Shown here: in pieces, positions 1 through 11,370 of the stretch
Position numbering within the stretch: the stretch's first letter is position 1
Layout: each line of letters begins with the position of its first letter
Assembly (NCBI GenBank): GCA_947685225.1
Contig: CANTUV010000078.1
Coordinates: 62,001 to 126,000 of the forward strand
Length of the DNA stretch: 64,000 nucleotides
Origin: Garcia nutans
Lineage: Eukaryota > Streptophyta > Magnoliopsida > Malpighiales > Euphorbiaceae
Direction of reading: 5' to 3'
Notes under the pieces: generated by a model
What the model saw: only the letters and a program-made list of their open reading frames with translations
Databases searched by the model: none
Told to the model about the DNA's origin: nothing
Made by a program: the position numbers and the translations under genes

Positions 1-404
1 ATTCAAATTCAAACTTAGAACCGGCACTTATTTAGCAAATGTAGACTGTGCAGATGTTGACTCCACATTCCATTTTTAAATAAAAACATTTGCACTTCTT
101 CTATAAAAAAAATATTATTCAAAAATTTTCCCATTTCTTGTCTTTCTTGTTTATCACCTCTTGAAAATTGTACTTACTTTTTATAATATTTAAATCTTTG
201 TTTGAACGTTTCACTAATTTATTTATTTATTTTTCCAAATTTCTTATTCTTGATTACATTTCATGAAGAAATAGCAGGTGTTATACTGGTTGGTCAGAAC
301 TCATTTTCATTATGGATTAGTTAGGCTTCTGCTGATGTAAATTTTTAACAATTTTCTTGAAAAAATTTCTTGGTTATCTAAATCTTGAAAAAGTCTTCAA
401 AACC
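1..404 (+). promoter_or_regulatory. Promoter and 5' leader of the ENTH gene
   Basis: No coding sequence is visible. A TATA-like stretch (TATAAAAAAAATATT, near 102-116) is followed by a pyrimidine-rich leader of nearly 300 bases that runs to the first plausible ATG. The transcription start cannot be fixed from sequence. The promoter may begin upstream of the window. Confidence 0.45.
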
Positions 405-1964
405 ATGTCTATCTTGAGCAAGAACAACAATAACAACAACATGGGTACACCTTCTTTTCTTGAATTCAAGAAACAAGCTTCTTTCTTTTTTAAAGAAAAG
501 ATCAAGAGTGCAAGATTGGCTCTAACAGATGTTACACCTGCAGAACTGTAAGTTTTTTTTTTTATATAAATTTGTTAGTTATTATGGTTTTAGAACAGTT
601 TTATTACAAAGATTTTTGAACTGATTAGATTTAATGTATGAATAAGATTGGTTTCTGATCTGGGTTGTTCTTGAATCTTGAATTTATTGATTCTAAAAGA
701 TTGACTGAAGAAGCTACAAATGGGAATCCATGGGCACCAGACACTCGTACTCTTGGATCTATTTCAAGGGCTGCTTTTGAAGTTGATGATTATTGGAGAA
801 TTGTTGAGATTCTACATAAAAGGTAATTGTTCTTGAATTGGGTTCAAACTCACAATTCATGGTAGTATTGAGTTTATTCAACTCTTTTGAATCTCTTTTT
901 TCCATGACTTGATTATGTATGATTTTATAATAAAGGCTTGGAGTTGAATTCTCTTCTTTTTACATATGGGTGTGAGGAATACTTAATACTCGAACAAGAA
1001 ATCTAAACGGGAGAAAAAACGCTCCCGGCATCAAGCCAAGACTTGGAATTGAATTCTCTCTGTTAATTAGGCTTAAAGCCCACAATTTCTCAATTCTAAA
1101 GATTATATATATGCAAAATAATCAGGTTTTTGAGATTTGAAAGAAAGAAATGGAGAGTTTCTTACAATACACTCATTGTGCTTGACCATCTGTTGACTCA
1201 TGGGCCTGAAAGTGTGGCTGGGGAGTTTCAGACTGATAAAGAGGTTATCAGAGAAATGGAAAGCTTTCAATACATAGATGAGAAAGGGTTTGTATTCTTT
1301 TTTTTTTCTTTTACTTTATTGATATGTTTCTTGAAAGTATAAATGTTATTGGCATTTTGTTTTGTTTGGTAAAAAGAAAGAGAATAATTTTATGTGCAGA
1401 TTCAACTGGGGGCTTGCCGTTAGAAAGAAATCAGACAGAATTCTGAAATTACTTGAGAAAGAATCTCTTCTCAAAGAAGAGAGAGATAGAGCTAGAAAGC
1501 TTAGTAGAGGAATTCAAGGATTTGGTAGCTTCTGCCAGCGTTCTTCTGAACAAGGAATTCTGCAAGAATCATCATCTCATGGAACGTTTGCAAGAAGTAA
1601 TTCTCAATTTATTGATCACAATTCTTGCAGCGAAGAAAATTCGATTCAGAAAAATGAAATATCAAAGACGGGCTCTGAACATGCAGCTTCTCAGCTGGGC
1701 AACAGGAGACAGAAATTGAATTCTGCTGAAAATTTCAGCAATGACTGGATGCTTGAGAAACCTGAAACAAGTTTCAAAGAAAATATGGCTCCTAAGAAGG
1801 AAGAGTTGCATAGATGGAACTTCACAGGAGAAGATAATCCACTCATAGATGACAGGACAGATGAAGCGATGAACACAGACGAGGATCACCCGTTTAGTGT
1901 TACCGAAAAGGAAACTGCTGCTTGCCTCCTTTCGGCAAGAGAAGCAATCCTGCAGGGATGCTAG
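405..1964 (+). CDS. ENTH/VHS-fold (epsin-N-terminal-like) protein, 4 exons
   Basis: Exons by GT-AG junctions and frame: 405-547, 700-822, 1126-1287 and 1400-1964, giving about 330 residues; an ATG at 441 would give 318. The joined frame reads through an ENTH domain over roughly the first 160 residues. Recognisable pieces are KIKSARLALTDVTPAEL, GNPWAPDTRTL, DDYWRIVEILHKR, LDHLLTHGPESVAGEF and FNWGLAVRKKSDRILKLLE. ENTH domains bind phosphoinositides and act in clathrin-coated vesicle formation at the plasma membrane or trans-Golgi network; that role is inferred from the family. The tail of about 170 residues is polar and low in complexity, with an acidic EDNPLIDD patch, as expected of a disordered adaptor tail. 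All four exons are open and every splice site is canonical, so the gene looks functional. It converges with the U-box kinase pseudogene, 426 bases separating the two stop codons. Confidence 0.88.
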
Positions 1965-2390
1965 TGCAGCATCTGCAGAATTAGCAGAATATTTAATTAG
2001 TGTTCCAGGTTTGACGATACTATCTTCTCCAGAAAAACCAGGCTTCATTCAAGCCATATTGTACTAATGTATGCTAAGATATGCTTGTTTAGCTTTCTAA
2101 GCTCTTAACGAAACTTTTCCGAGTGAGACTAGATATTTCTGTTTTAAAAGGAGTAATCTTATTAAGTACTATGATTCAATCAATTATCAACTAGATAAGG
2201 ATTTCAAGGACTAACATCCTTGCAGGATTTATAACAAAAACTAAATCGAATATGGAAATCAACTCGTCAGCTTTTCATACAAAATGTGTCAGTAAAAGTG
2301 GCTTGTATTTGCTTTATATTCATAAATGTATATACATGATTAAACAATTGAAATACATACATACATATATACACATGAATCACTGAGATT
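1965..2390. other. Convergent intergenic region (two 3' ends)
   Basis: This stretch holds the 3' UTRs and polyadenylation regions of the ENTH gene (+) and the U-box kinase pseudogene (-). It contains short TA/CATA low-complexity runs near 2320-2385. No further coding sequence was seen. Confidence 0.6.
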
Positions 2391-2573
2391 TTAAGATTTA
2401 CAAAGCCAGTCTTGAATTGCAAGAAACAACGCATGGTTGGGAGTAAGATTTAAGTGAGTTAACTTCAAATTAGTCATTGGCGATGTTTCACGGCCATTTT
2501 CCAACCATCCACGCAAGGCTTCACCTTCATAGGTGAACCCATCAGCTGCCACCTGGGGATCATGCATTATTTC
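2391..2573 (-). pseudogene. U-box kinase exon 7: C-terminal U-box
   Basis: The exon starts after a TTTCAG acceptor and reads EIMHDPQVAADGFTYEG, a LRGWLENG segment and SPMTNLKL, ending WLCKS and stop at 2391-2393. It is a near-complete U-box (E2-binding RING-like fold without zinc) that continues FLLCPILQ from exon 6. It shows no internal stop, so the 3' end of the gene is preserved better than the 5' end. Confidence 0.85.
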
Positions 2574-2813
2574 CTGAAAAAATTCATTGTATAAGTTACA
2601 AGGTGAGATGACCAGGCCATGGCACTCTTGCTACATGATAAGTTCATCCCAAGACAATCTTAAGCATGCCAAGCTTTACAAAAATGATAAAATTAAGCAG
2701 TGGCAGGGCTGGGCAGGAATAAGTATATTAGCAAATGTGTGTGTGATGCATTTACATACAGTATAATTAAGTACTTCTCTATTTTATTGAACAAATTTAT
2801 GCAATCTATGTAC

Positions 2814-3997
2814 CTGAAGAATGGGGCATAACAAGAATGATGGCACTGGTCGCTCTTCTGAAACATGCAACTGCTCCAATTCCCTCACTAGAGCAGGTGT
2901 CAACTCAGGTCTCTCCCTGCTGCTCGATTCACAGAAATGCAGCCCCAAGTCCACCAATCTTCTTGCCACAAATGTTGGCCATTCTCCAGCTGAAGGATCT
3001 AAAATTGAGGCTAATTTTCGACACGACATTGTTCTACACACCTCAGCTGGTGAGTAGCTGTAGAATAATCACGCCGAAGGAATATATATCGGACTTTGTT
3101 GTCAGAACTCCAACTCTATGGAACTCTGGATACACTGTATATGGAAAAGCACCCTTTGGCTCCGTGCCTCTTCGAAAACTTGGGTAATAAAGAGTATCAT
3201 CCGATACCAGCCTGCAAATTCCAAACTCGCATATTTTGCAGCTAAGTTCAGGGTCAAGTAGGATATTTTGTGGTTTCAGATCGCCATGGACAATCTTTTC
3301 AGGTTTAGAAGAGTGCAACAAGCACAGTGCACTTGAAATTTCAGCTATAATCCGTGGTTGAACCTTCCATGTCAATGGAGAAATATTGTTTCTCCCGAAT
3401 ATGGCATCGTGGAGGCTACCATTAGGCAAGTATTCGTACACAAGAGACCATGCTTCTGGACATGCACCAAGCAAAGTCACCAGATGAGGATGTTGTAGTT
3501 TGCCAAGAACTTGAACCTGCATGAGCAAATATTTAAGGTTTCTAAAGATTTTTTTTTTCCATTGGAAGGTTACTCCAGATATAAGATACTATGACAGATA
3601 AAAGAGGAAGTAGGAAATCCAGTGAAGGCTGGATACTTGTCACCAGGTCAGTTGGCACCCTGAAGTGCATCTAATGTTACAAGTAATAAACTTGATTGCT
3701 ACCTGCAGTTATGGATGCCTCGTCCCTAAATTAATGATCTAATCTGGATACTACCCATAGGTTCTGATATAATCTTGTACAACAAAGTTCAAAGGGTAAT
3801 TAAAATAAAAAAAAATTACAAAATTTTCCATTTATTTGTAATTTTAGCCACTAAAGATTGATTTGATTAAATGAATCACTAAACTATAACTTTTATCTCA
3901 ACAAAATATAAATTTTAATTTTTGCAATAAATCCATCGGAATAATGGAATTACTGTTCAAATGAGGCATTTTAAATCTTAGACAGCATATATGAGGT

Positions 3998-4036
<39 letters not shown>

Positions 4037-5202
4037 TTGATTTCTCCATCTATTTGATTTGAGTTATAGTAGTGTTACTGCTGATATGTTAGCGGAAAAA
4101 TTATGACTTTTATGTGTATGGACTCCAAAAATGCTTATTAGCACTAAAATTGCTCTCCTAGAACATAAATTCATAACTATAATGGGTTTATTTCTGAAAA
4201 ATTCAAAATTGTAACTTATTGAAAAAAAAATAAAATTTCAGTGATTCATTTGCAACAAATCACTTTTTAGTGATCAAATTAGAAATAAGAGAAAATTTTA
4301 GTTATCTTTCTTGTGTTGTTTACCCAAACTTTTAAGCTTGTTTCATTACTTGAGAAATTAAGCTGCATGACATGTTCAAATCACTGTCAAACATTCAGGC
4401 ATACTCAAAGCATACGTGCCCACCAGCAAAGAGGCTGATCGATTGAATTTTCAAGTCCTGGCTATGCCAAGGCCTGTGTGTAACTACCATAGTGCCTAAA
4501 TAATTTGCAAAAGAGTAAAAGAACAGGCAAACAGTACAGGGTCAAATATATGGGGATATATTATTTCTCCAATTATGCCAAGAAACCTCAAGCTCTTATC
4601 AACCATTGTGCTATTTAGGCAGACACAGAGAGATAGAGAAAGCAGCAGACCTCTTTTTGAAATTCCAATTGCCCTTGCATATTATGAGGATGCAACTTCT
4701 TTATAGCAACAGTTCTACCCAACATTTCACCTTTGTAAACACAACCATATCCTCCCTGCCCAAGTTTGAAGCTTTCAGAGAAATTGCATGTTGCAGTTTG
4801 CAAATCAGACAATGAAAATTCCGCCAACTCGGGCAACTCTTCAACAAACCGAAGAAACCCATTGCAGTTAGGAGCTCCAGATTGTCCACGATTTTTCCAC
4901 CGCTCAAGCCAATGCACAGCTTCCACATTCTGCCGTTGGATCCTCTGCTTTTCCTCTCGTAGAGATGCAATTGAAGTTTGAATGAGTTTCAATTCTCCAG
5001 CAGCTTCAGCCATCCTACAATTTGCTTCCTGTACACGACTGTCTAGAAGAGCAACTCTTCTCATAGTCCTTTCTAGCTCTTTAGTTAGTTCTTCTTTCTC
5101 ATTCAAGAGTTTTTCTTGTTCCTTTCTTGTATTCCTGAGTGCATCCTCAGCTTCTTTTCTCAGTCTAGCTTCATTTGCATAGGCAGAATCAAATATTTTG
5201 AT
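2814..5202 (-). pseudogene. U-box kinase exons 5-6: coiled coil and kinase domain
   Basis: Exon 5 (5202-4651) encodes a long Glu/Lys/Arg-rich coiled coil, then FSLSDLQTATCNF, the glycine loop LGQGGYGCVYKG and the VAIKKL lysine. Exon 6 (3516-2814) has VQVLGKLQHPHLVTLLGACPE, EYLPNGSLHDAIF, the family's HGDLKPQNILLD version of the catalytic loop, then CEFG where DFG is expected, and a TKSDIYSFGV subdomain IX. The frame breaks at about 3043 and resumes with MSCRKLASILDPSAGEWP, consistent with a small deletion of the usual Gly-Arg-Pro stretch. The Asp-to-Glu change removes the usual metal-binding residue of the DFG motif. Intron 5 (3517-4650) holds an AT-rich fold-back element. Confidence 0.85.
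3794..4325. mobile_element. AT-rich fold-back element (MITE-like) in kinase intron 5
   Basis: The left end GGGTAATTAAAAT and the right end TTGTTTACCC are imperfect inverted complements. About 100 bases at each end pair imperfectly, including an AAAATTTTC block and an AATGAATCACT block present in opposite orientation near each end. A (TA)n microsatellite lies inside at about 4001-4033. There is no coding capacity. A 3-bp AAA flanks both ends but is too short to prove a target duplication. Confidence 0.5.
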
Positions 5203-5765
5203 CTGAAGGGGACAAGGAATAAGAATTCTAACCAAGGAAGACATGATAACTAGATATTAGCATGATCAATAAAATGTTGTTCAAATTTCCAATTACACAG
5301 TAAGATCCCCAAAATTTATCAATTGCAAATAAACCTGCATAGAACTTGCTAGAGCTGATTCTGAAATTAACAGATAGAGCACGTGGAAGAATATGAATAT
5401 CTAAACCTAGCTCATATTTTTAGGTAATTGTTTGACCAATTGACAAAAGGCACATAGAAAGATAAAACAAAAATTCTGTAACAAGTCAGAATCAAAAGCA
5501 CGTCAGTTTTCCTGGTATTCTTTTTCTTTTGTTTCCCTAGTTTTGTCCCTTAAATCTCATATGGTATGAAGTTCAGGCCCATATATACCCATATGCTAAG
5601 AAGGCATAAACAAAAGCATCAAAACTTATCCTCCTGAAAACTGTCAATGTTAAGGTACAAAGTTAAATGATCACCATAGTTTCATCATAGCAGATGCTTC
5701 GAGCAAGTCCATGAAAAGAAGTGGGATGAAATCATGTTTACCTTTCTGATAGTTTCCAAAGTTTG

Positions 5766-6046
5766 TGTTAATGCGAACAATAATATAAAGCTGAAGTTAT
5801 AGAAAGAATCTTACCAAATTGGTTGGATTGGAAATTCCAGCATAATTTTCATTGAGGGATACTGCAAAATATATATAAGAATGGAAATAACAAACTTTCT
5901 ATCTAGATGCCACTCATAAAGTGGATATAAACTGAATGAGAAAAATCTGCAACTAATAGCTAAAAACCAGCCACTGATTTGAACATTTGATGCTGTAAAA
6001 ACAGTAAATTTGAAATAAAAAATACTGAAATGCCAGCAATCTAACA
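5766..6046 (-). repeat. Copia-1 3' LTR
   Basis: 281 bases, about 98% identical to the 5' LTR outside its 23-base insertion. The GTTTG target duplicate lies immediately left of it (5761-5765). Confidence 0.93.
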
Positions 6047-8841
6047 CTCCTCCTTGGCATTTCGGTGACAAACACCAATTCTGTCTCAAGTCTTCAAATC
6101 TTTCCTTAGGTAGGGCCTTGGTAAAAATGTCTGCTAGCTGATTCTCAGATGAGCAATGGACAAGTAGCACCTCATTAGATTGTTGAACTTCTCTAATAAA
6201 ATGAAACTTAATTTTGATGTGCTTAGTTCGACCATGAAACACTGGATTTTTGGAGATTGAAACTGCAGAAATATTATCACACATGATCTTTGTAGCTTCT
6301 GTTTGCTCGCACCCCAAGTCTTTTAGCATCTTCCTTAGCCATATAGTCTGGTTTACAGCAGAGGCAGCAGCAATGTACTCTGCTTCCGCTGTTGATTGAG
6401 CTGTAGTTTCTTGTTTTTTTGAGCTCCAACTGAAAAAACTTGTGCCCAATGAAAATAAGTATCCACAAGTACTTCTGGAATCTTCAATACAGCCACCCCA
6501 ATCGCTGTCACATTAACCAACCAGTTTCAAACTCTCTCCTGCAAATGCTGGAAAGAACATCCCAAATGTGCTAGTTCGTTTAATATACCTTAACACCCTT
6601 TTGGCAGCTGTAAAGTGAGTTTCTCTAGGAAAATGCATGAACCTGGAGAGCAAACTTACAGCAAATAGAATGTCAGGTCTGCTAGCAGTTAGGTACAGAA
6701 GGCTACCAATTAAACTTCTATAGAGGCTTGCATCTACTTTTTCAGCACTTTCATCCTTGCCAAGCTTTAAACCAGTAGAAATTGGAGTGCTCACAGGTTT
6801 GCAATCTTGCATTTTGAACTTGTGTAAAATATCAGATATGTATTTCTGCTGACTTATAAAAAAACCATCAGTAGTTTGCAGCACCTCCATCTCAAGGAAG
6901 TATTTCATGATTCCAAGATCAGTCATCTCAAAGACTTTCTCCATTTCATTCTTGAATTTTTGAATTAGTTCAGATTTGCTACCTGTCACAAGCATGTCAT
7001 CAACATAAATAGAAACAACTAAGAACTCATCATCTGTGTTTCTTACATACAAGGTAGCTTGACTCTGACTTCTGCTAAAGCCAAGTTGCATAAGATGATT
7101 GTCCATCCTTTCATACCAAGCTCTAGGAGCTTGTTTTAAGCCATACAAAGCTTTCTTTAAAAGATAAACTTGATCCTCTTTACCAGGGATTAAAAAACCA
7201 TCAGGTTGCTCTACAAAAATCTCTTCAGTGAGCAGCCCATTTAGAAAGGCTGATTTGACATCAAGTTGGTGAATCTGCCATGAATTGTGAGCAGCAAAAG
7301 CAAGGAGAAGTTTGATTGTATCATACCTTGCTACTGGAGCAAATGTTTCTTGGTAATCAACACCATATTTTTGTGCATATCCCTTCACCACCAATCTGGC
7401 TTTGTGTTTGCAAATTGAACCATTAGAATTGAATTTGGTCTTAAAGACCCACTTTACACCAATCACCTTGCGGTTTGCTGGCCTATCAACCAGCTGCCAG
7501 GTCTCATTTTTGTTGATCATTTCTAGTTCAGCTTGCATAGCTCTCCTCCATGCTTGAGATTCTTGGGCTTCAGCATAACTTGTTGGTTCATTGGCAACCA
7601 AGCTGCACCTTTGATAAATGTCCTCTAAGGACTTTGTACCTCTCACCGGCAAGTCATCCACCAAATCATCTGCTACAAGTTGAGGTTGCTCTTTTGGGTA
7701 GAGATTAGCATGAGTATCATTTTGATTCTCCCAACACCAAACAGCAGCCTCATCAAACTTTACATCTCTGCTCAAAATTACTTTTTCTGTTTTCAAGCAG
7801 AAAATTCTGTATCCTTTGCATGATGAACCATAGCCTATGAAAATGCCTTTTTCAGCCCTGTTGTCTAGCTTGCTTCTTTTGGATTCAGGCACTTGATAAT
7901 AACATATACACCCAAAGATTCTGATATGGTGTACTGTTGGCTTGTGGTTATACCAAGCTTCAAATGGAGTCTTATCTTGCAAAGCTTTTGTGGGCAGCCT
8001 ATTTAATAAATAGACAGAAGCGTTGACTGCCTATGCCCAGAATTGATTTGGCATTTGTTTCTCAATTAAAAGACACCTGGCCATCTCCATTACTGTCCTA
8101 TTCTTCATTTCAGACACCCCATTTTGTTGTGGGGTGTAAGGTAAGGTCAGTTGATGTTCAATGCCTACACTTTTACAAAATTCAGCAAACTGGCAGGAAG
8201 TATATTGTCCACCATTGTCAAATCTTAAAGCTTTAATTTTAAGATTACATTGATTCTCTACTAAAGCTTTAAATTATTTAAAAACATCAAAGACTTCACT
8301 TTTGAATTTAATGAAATAAACTCAACACATTCTGGTGCAGTCATCAATAAATAGGAGAAAATAATTGTTACCACTCAAGGACTTGGTTTTCATTGGACAA
8401 CACACATCAGTGTGGATGAGTTGAAGTTTCTGATTTGTTCTCCATGCCTAATTTGTTTGAAATGGTAGCTTGGATTGCTTCCCTTGCTGACATATCTCAC
8501 AAACTTGAGCATCACTGGAAATTTCAGGCATATCTTCCACCAGACCCTTCTTGTTCATTTCAGCAATGGCTCTTTGATTAAAATGGACAAGTCTTCTATG
8601 CCATAAGTTTGTAATTGATTGTGAAGCACTTGTGTAGGCTTGCTCAGATGCTTTCTCCCAATTTACCACAACTTCTATTTTTTATGTTCACACAGAATAA
8701 TTCTACTCCAGAAGGATAAAAAATAGTGCATTTGTGATCCTTAAAATGGAGTGAGTAATTTTTTTCAAGTATATACATAACATCAGGTATATACAGAACA
8801 TCGGGAATAGTCTTGATACCTGAGTTTGTTAAGACAGCCAC
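5811..8841 (-). pseudogene. Copia-1 integrase, reverse transcriptase and RNase H
   Basis: From right to left: a GAG-pre-integrase stretch (LWHRRLVHFNQRAIAEMNKK, CEICQQGK) at 8669-8448; a decayed integrase core at about 7990-8447 with several stops; then an open 489-codon stretch (7982-6513) with the copia RT signature (ETFAPVARYDTIKLLLA, QLDVKSAFLNG, YVDDMLVTGS). RNase H follows after a frame change (6449-6050: TAEAEYIAAASA, CDNISAVSISKNP, TKHIKIKFHFIRE, ADIFTKALP). The RT catalytic YVDD is intact. Loss of the integrase core makes this copy non-autonomous. Confidence 0.88.
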
Positions 8842-8859
8842 TGATCCTCTTCCTTTGAC

Positions 8860-9947
8860 TTATAGGAACTCTCCATTTCCCACCTTTACTCTGGATTTGT
8901 AGGTATCATCAAGGGTCCTGAACATCTCTGCATCATTACATAAGTGATGAGTGCAGCCGCTGTCAATAAGCCAGGCATTAGAGTGGTCATTTATTGAGAA
9001 GCAAGAAACTGCAAAGAGCTGCTCCTCCTGTGCATCATTTGCATCTGCCATTTGAGCTTGAGAAGGTTTTGAGCCTTTGTTTTTGATTTTGCAGACTTTA
9101 GATATATGCCCCATCTGCTTGCAATTGCCACATACAGCATCAGGCCTCCACCAGCAGTATTTTTCTAGGTGTGTTGTTTTTTGCAATGTTTACAAGGAGG
9201 GAATAACTTCTTTGAACCTTCACTGCTATTTCCACCATCATGCTTGCCCTTATTTTTCTGATTAGGGTGTTGTTTTCCCTTACCAGAGTGTTGCTTTTGC
9301 ATAGAAAAAGCTCCTTCAGTGAATTTCTCCTGCCTCATATTCCTTCTTTGCTCTTGTGCTTGAAGAGCACTCATTAGCTCACCTAATGAGATTTTACTTA
9401 GGTCCTTGGACTCTTCAAGAGAAGAATTCTTGGATTCAAACCTCTCAGGAAGAGTAACAAGAACTTTCTCCACAATCCTTGTCTCTGCAAATTCTTCACC
9501 AAGCAATCTTATGTCATTAACAATCAAGGAAATTCGATCAGCATACTTACTAATTGTTTCATCCTCCTGCATGTTCAGCGACTTAAATTCTCTTTTCAAG
9601 TTCAACACCTACATTTGACGTGTTCTATCACTGCCTTGGTATTCTTCCTTCAACCTCTCCCAAGCCTCCTTTGTAGTAGTGCAAGCCATAATTCTGTATA
9701 ATACAGAGTCTGCTACTGAATTTTGGATAAGTGACTTGGCTCTAGATTTCTTGGCCTTTTCTTCACTGTTGAATTTGATTTGGGCTAAGGTGGGGTTTGC
9801 TGGTAGAGCAGGGATTGATTTATCTTCAGTTACAGTTTCCCAGAGGTCATAGGCTTTCATAAAAGCTTGCATTTTTACTGACCAAATGTGATAATTTTGA
9901 CCAGTGAAGATGATAGGTGGGTTTAAAGATTGGCTACTGAATGCCAT
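8860..9947 (-). pseudogene. Copia-1 gag and protease region, broken
   Basis: The ATG at 9945-9947 opens a Gag of the UBN2/Retrotran_gag type (FTGQNYHIWSVKMQAFMKAY, later SLIQNSVADSV and EAWERLKEEYQG). A stop at about 9609-9611 replaces an expected Gln. The frame continues (EDETISKYADRI, LMSALQAQEQRR) until a shift in an A-run near 9180. It then reads a CCHC knuckle (CGNCKQMGHISKVC) and the aspartic protease motif WLIDSGCTHHLC. It ends at a stop near 8860. Gag would coat the RNA and form the particle; the protease would process the polyprotein. Confidence 0.88.
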
Positions 9948-10015
9948 TTGGAATTTTGGGTTAAAAGGCTTTTGTTGTAGTTTTGTGCCGTAAGATAAGT
10001 TTGCTCTGATACCAC

Positions 10016-10319
10016 TGTTAATGCGAACAATAATATAAAGCTGAAGTTATAGAAAGAATCTTACGAAATTGGTTGGATTGGAAATTTCAGCATAATTTTC
10101 ATTGAGGGATACCGCAAAATATATATAAGAATGGAAATAACAAACTTTCTATCTAGATGCCACTCATAAAGTGGATATAAACTGAATGAGAAAAATCTGC
10201 AACTAATAGCTAAAAAACAGCCACTAACTTAAAAAAAATTAAGCCACTAATTTGAACATTTGATGCTGTAAAAACAGTAAATTTGAAATAAAAAATACTG
10301 AAATGCCAGCAATCTAACA
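10016..10319 (-). repeat. Copia-1 5' LTR
   Basis: 304 bases, starting TGTTAATGCG and ending CAATCTAACA on the + strand. It contains a 23-base near-tandem duplication (around 10225-10247) absent from the other LTR. This LTR would hold the element's promoter, reading leftward. Confidence 0.93.
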
Positions 10320-11370
10320 GTTTGCAGTTCCAATTTTTTGCGCTTCAACAGTTCTTCAAATGCTTCATGTCTTGATGCTTCTGCTTCCATTCTCACTTCT
10401 GAAAGCTGACAATAGAAACCCTCTTCCTCAACCTTTGGGTCAGAATCTGAAGACACCCTTGTTTCTGTAGACATGCCAGAGCTACTACTTGTAGGACTAT
10501 ATGAACCATGGATAGAGCGGGGAAAACATGTATTGATAGAATTAGATCTAGAGCAAAACACTGGCATTTCTGCACAGGCTGATTCACTCTGAACCCATTT
10601 GCTAATTCCAGCACATGTTACACCTGTAGCAGAACTGGACCAACGATATACTGGGTGGAAAGGCAATATATTCTTACTGTACTGCAAAGATTTAGTCCTT
10701 AATTTTTCAGCATCTGCACCCCCTGCATTATCACATGGTGGTACAAGATTTGACCTTTCAGAAGCTTCTCTAGTCCACAAGTGCTTACCTTTATTGATAA
10801 ACCATATTTCACAGAATGAGGGAGCACTTTTGGCTACATAATTCGCTTTATTGGAGCTCTTCTTCACCTTCAAGCAACTGTAATTGGGTCATTTAGATTG
10901 CTCGCAACACAAACAAAGATAAATAATAAATGAATAACACTCTACAGTATCTGTACATTAAAAGAATAGAGCAAAAGTAGCAGAACTCAGTGTACATCTC
11001 CCAGTATGTGTGCCAGCAATAGGAAAACTACATTCCAGAGGGCATGCAATTATTCAGATATCGAAATCCTTTTTCCTTAAGCATCAAAAGCTGAAGCCAA
11101 CTTCAATAGTCAAGCAATAGTCTTACATTAAAAAAAATGCATACTAAAACGTAAGTTAATATTATCTATTATTGCATTATAGAATAAACATGAAACTATA
11201 TAAAAAGGTTATATGTCACACCATTGCAACAAAATCAGCTTCACAACAAAGAAAAAGATGAATCACCCATATTTAATTCTCGACCGATAGCATAGAGGCT
11301 TCTGAGAATATGATTCTCAGCTTCTGTTTGAAGTATTAATGGAATTACAGATGATTAGTACACTACTTAC

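Larger units (their letters stand above)
5766..10319 (-). mobile_element. Ty1-copia LTR retrotransposon (Copia-1), complete but defective
   Basis: LTRs at 5766-6046 (3' LTR) and 10016-10319 (5' LTR) begin and end TGTTA...TAACA and are flanked by the duplicated GTTTG. The primer-binding site TGGTATCAGAGC lies on the - strand immediately inside the 5' LTR (10015 downward) and a purine tract CCAAGGAGGAG abuts the 3' LTR. Domain order is Gag, zinc knuckle, protease, integrase, RT, RNase H, which defines copia. Gag and the integrase region carry stops and frameshifts while RT is open, so this copy cannot make a complete polyprotein. The LTRs differ at about five positions plus one 23-base insertion, indicating recent arrival. 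Confidence 0.95.
5742..10877 (-). pseudogene. U-box kinase exon 4, split by a copia element
   Basis: The upstream part (10877-10320) continues from exon 3 in phase (ENCLKVKKSSNKANYV), then has SAPSFCEIWFINKGKHLWTRE, the end of the USP-like region, a Ser-rich linker, and the start of a charged coiled coil (RHEAFEELLKRKKLELQT). At that Thr codon the retrotransposon begins. On its far side the same exon resumes at 5765 and reads LETIRK to the donor at 5742. The 5-bp target duplication GTTTG (+ strand) lies at 5761-5765 and 10320-10324. Removing the element and one duplicate leaves the frame open across the site, which places the insertion in coding sequence and not in an intron. Confidence 0.9.

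Noticed and set aside
2821..3187. Open frames on the + strand across the kinase exon
   Set aside because: They are antisense shadows of the U-box kinase exon 6, whose conserved motifs are on the - strand.
5766..10319. Copia-1 lying harmlessly in a kinase intron
   Set aside because: Exon sequence continues directly on both sides of the duplicated GTTTG, and the nearest splice donor is at 5741, outside the element.
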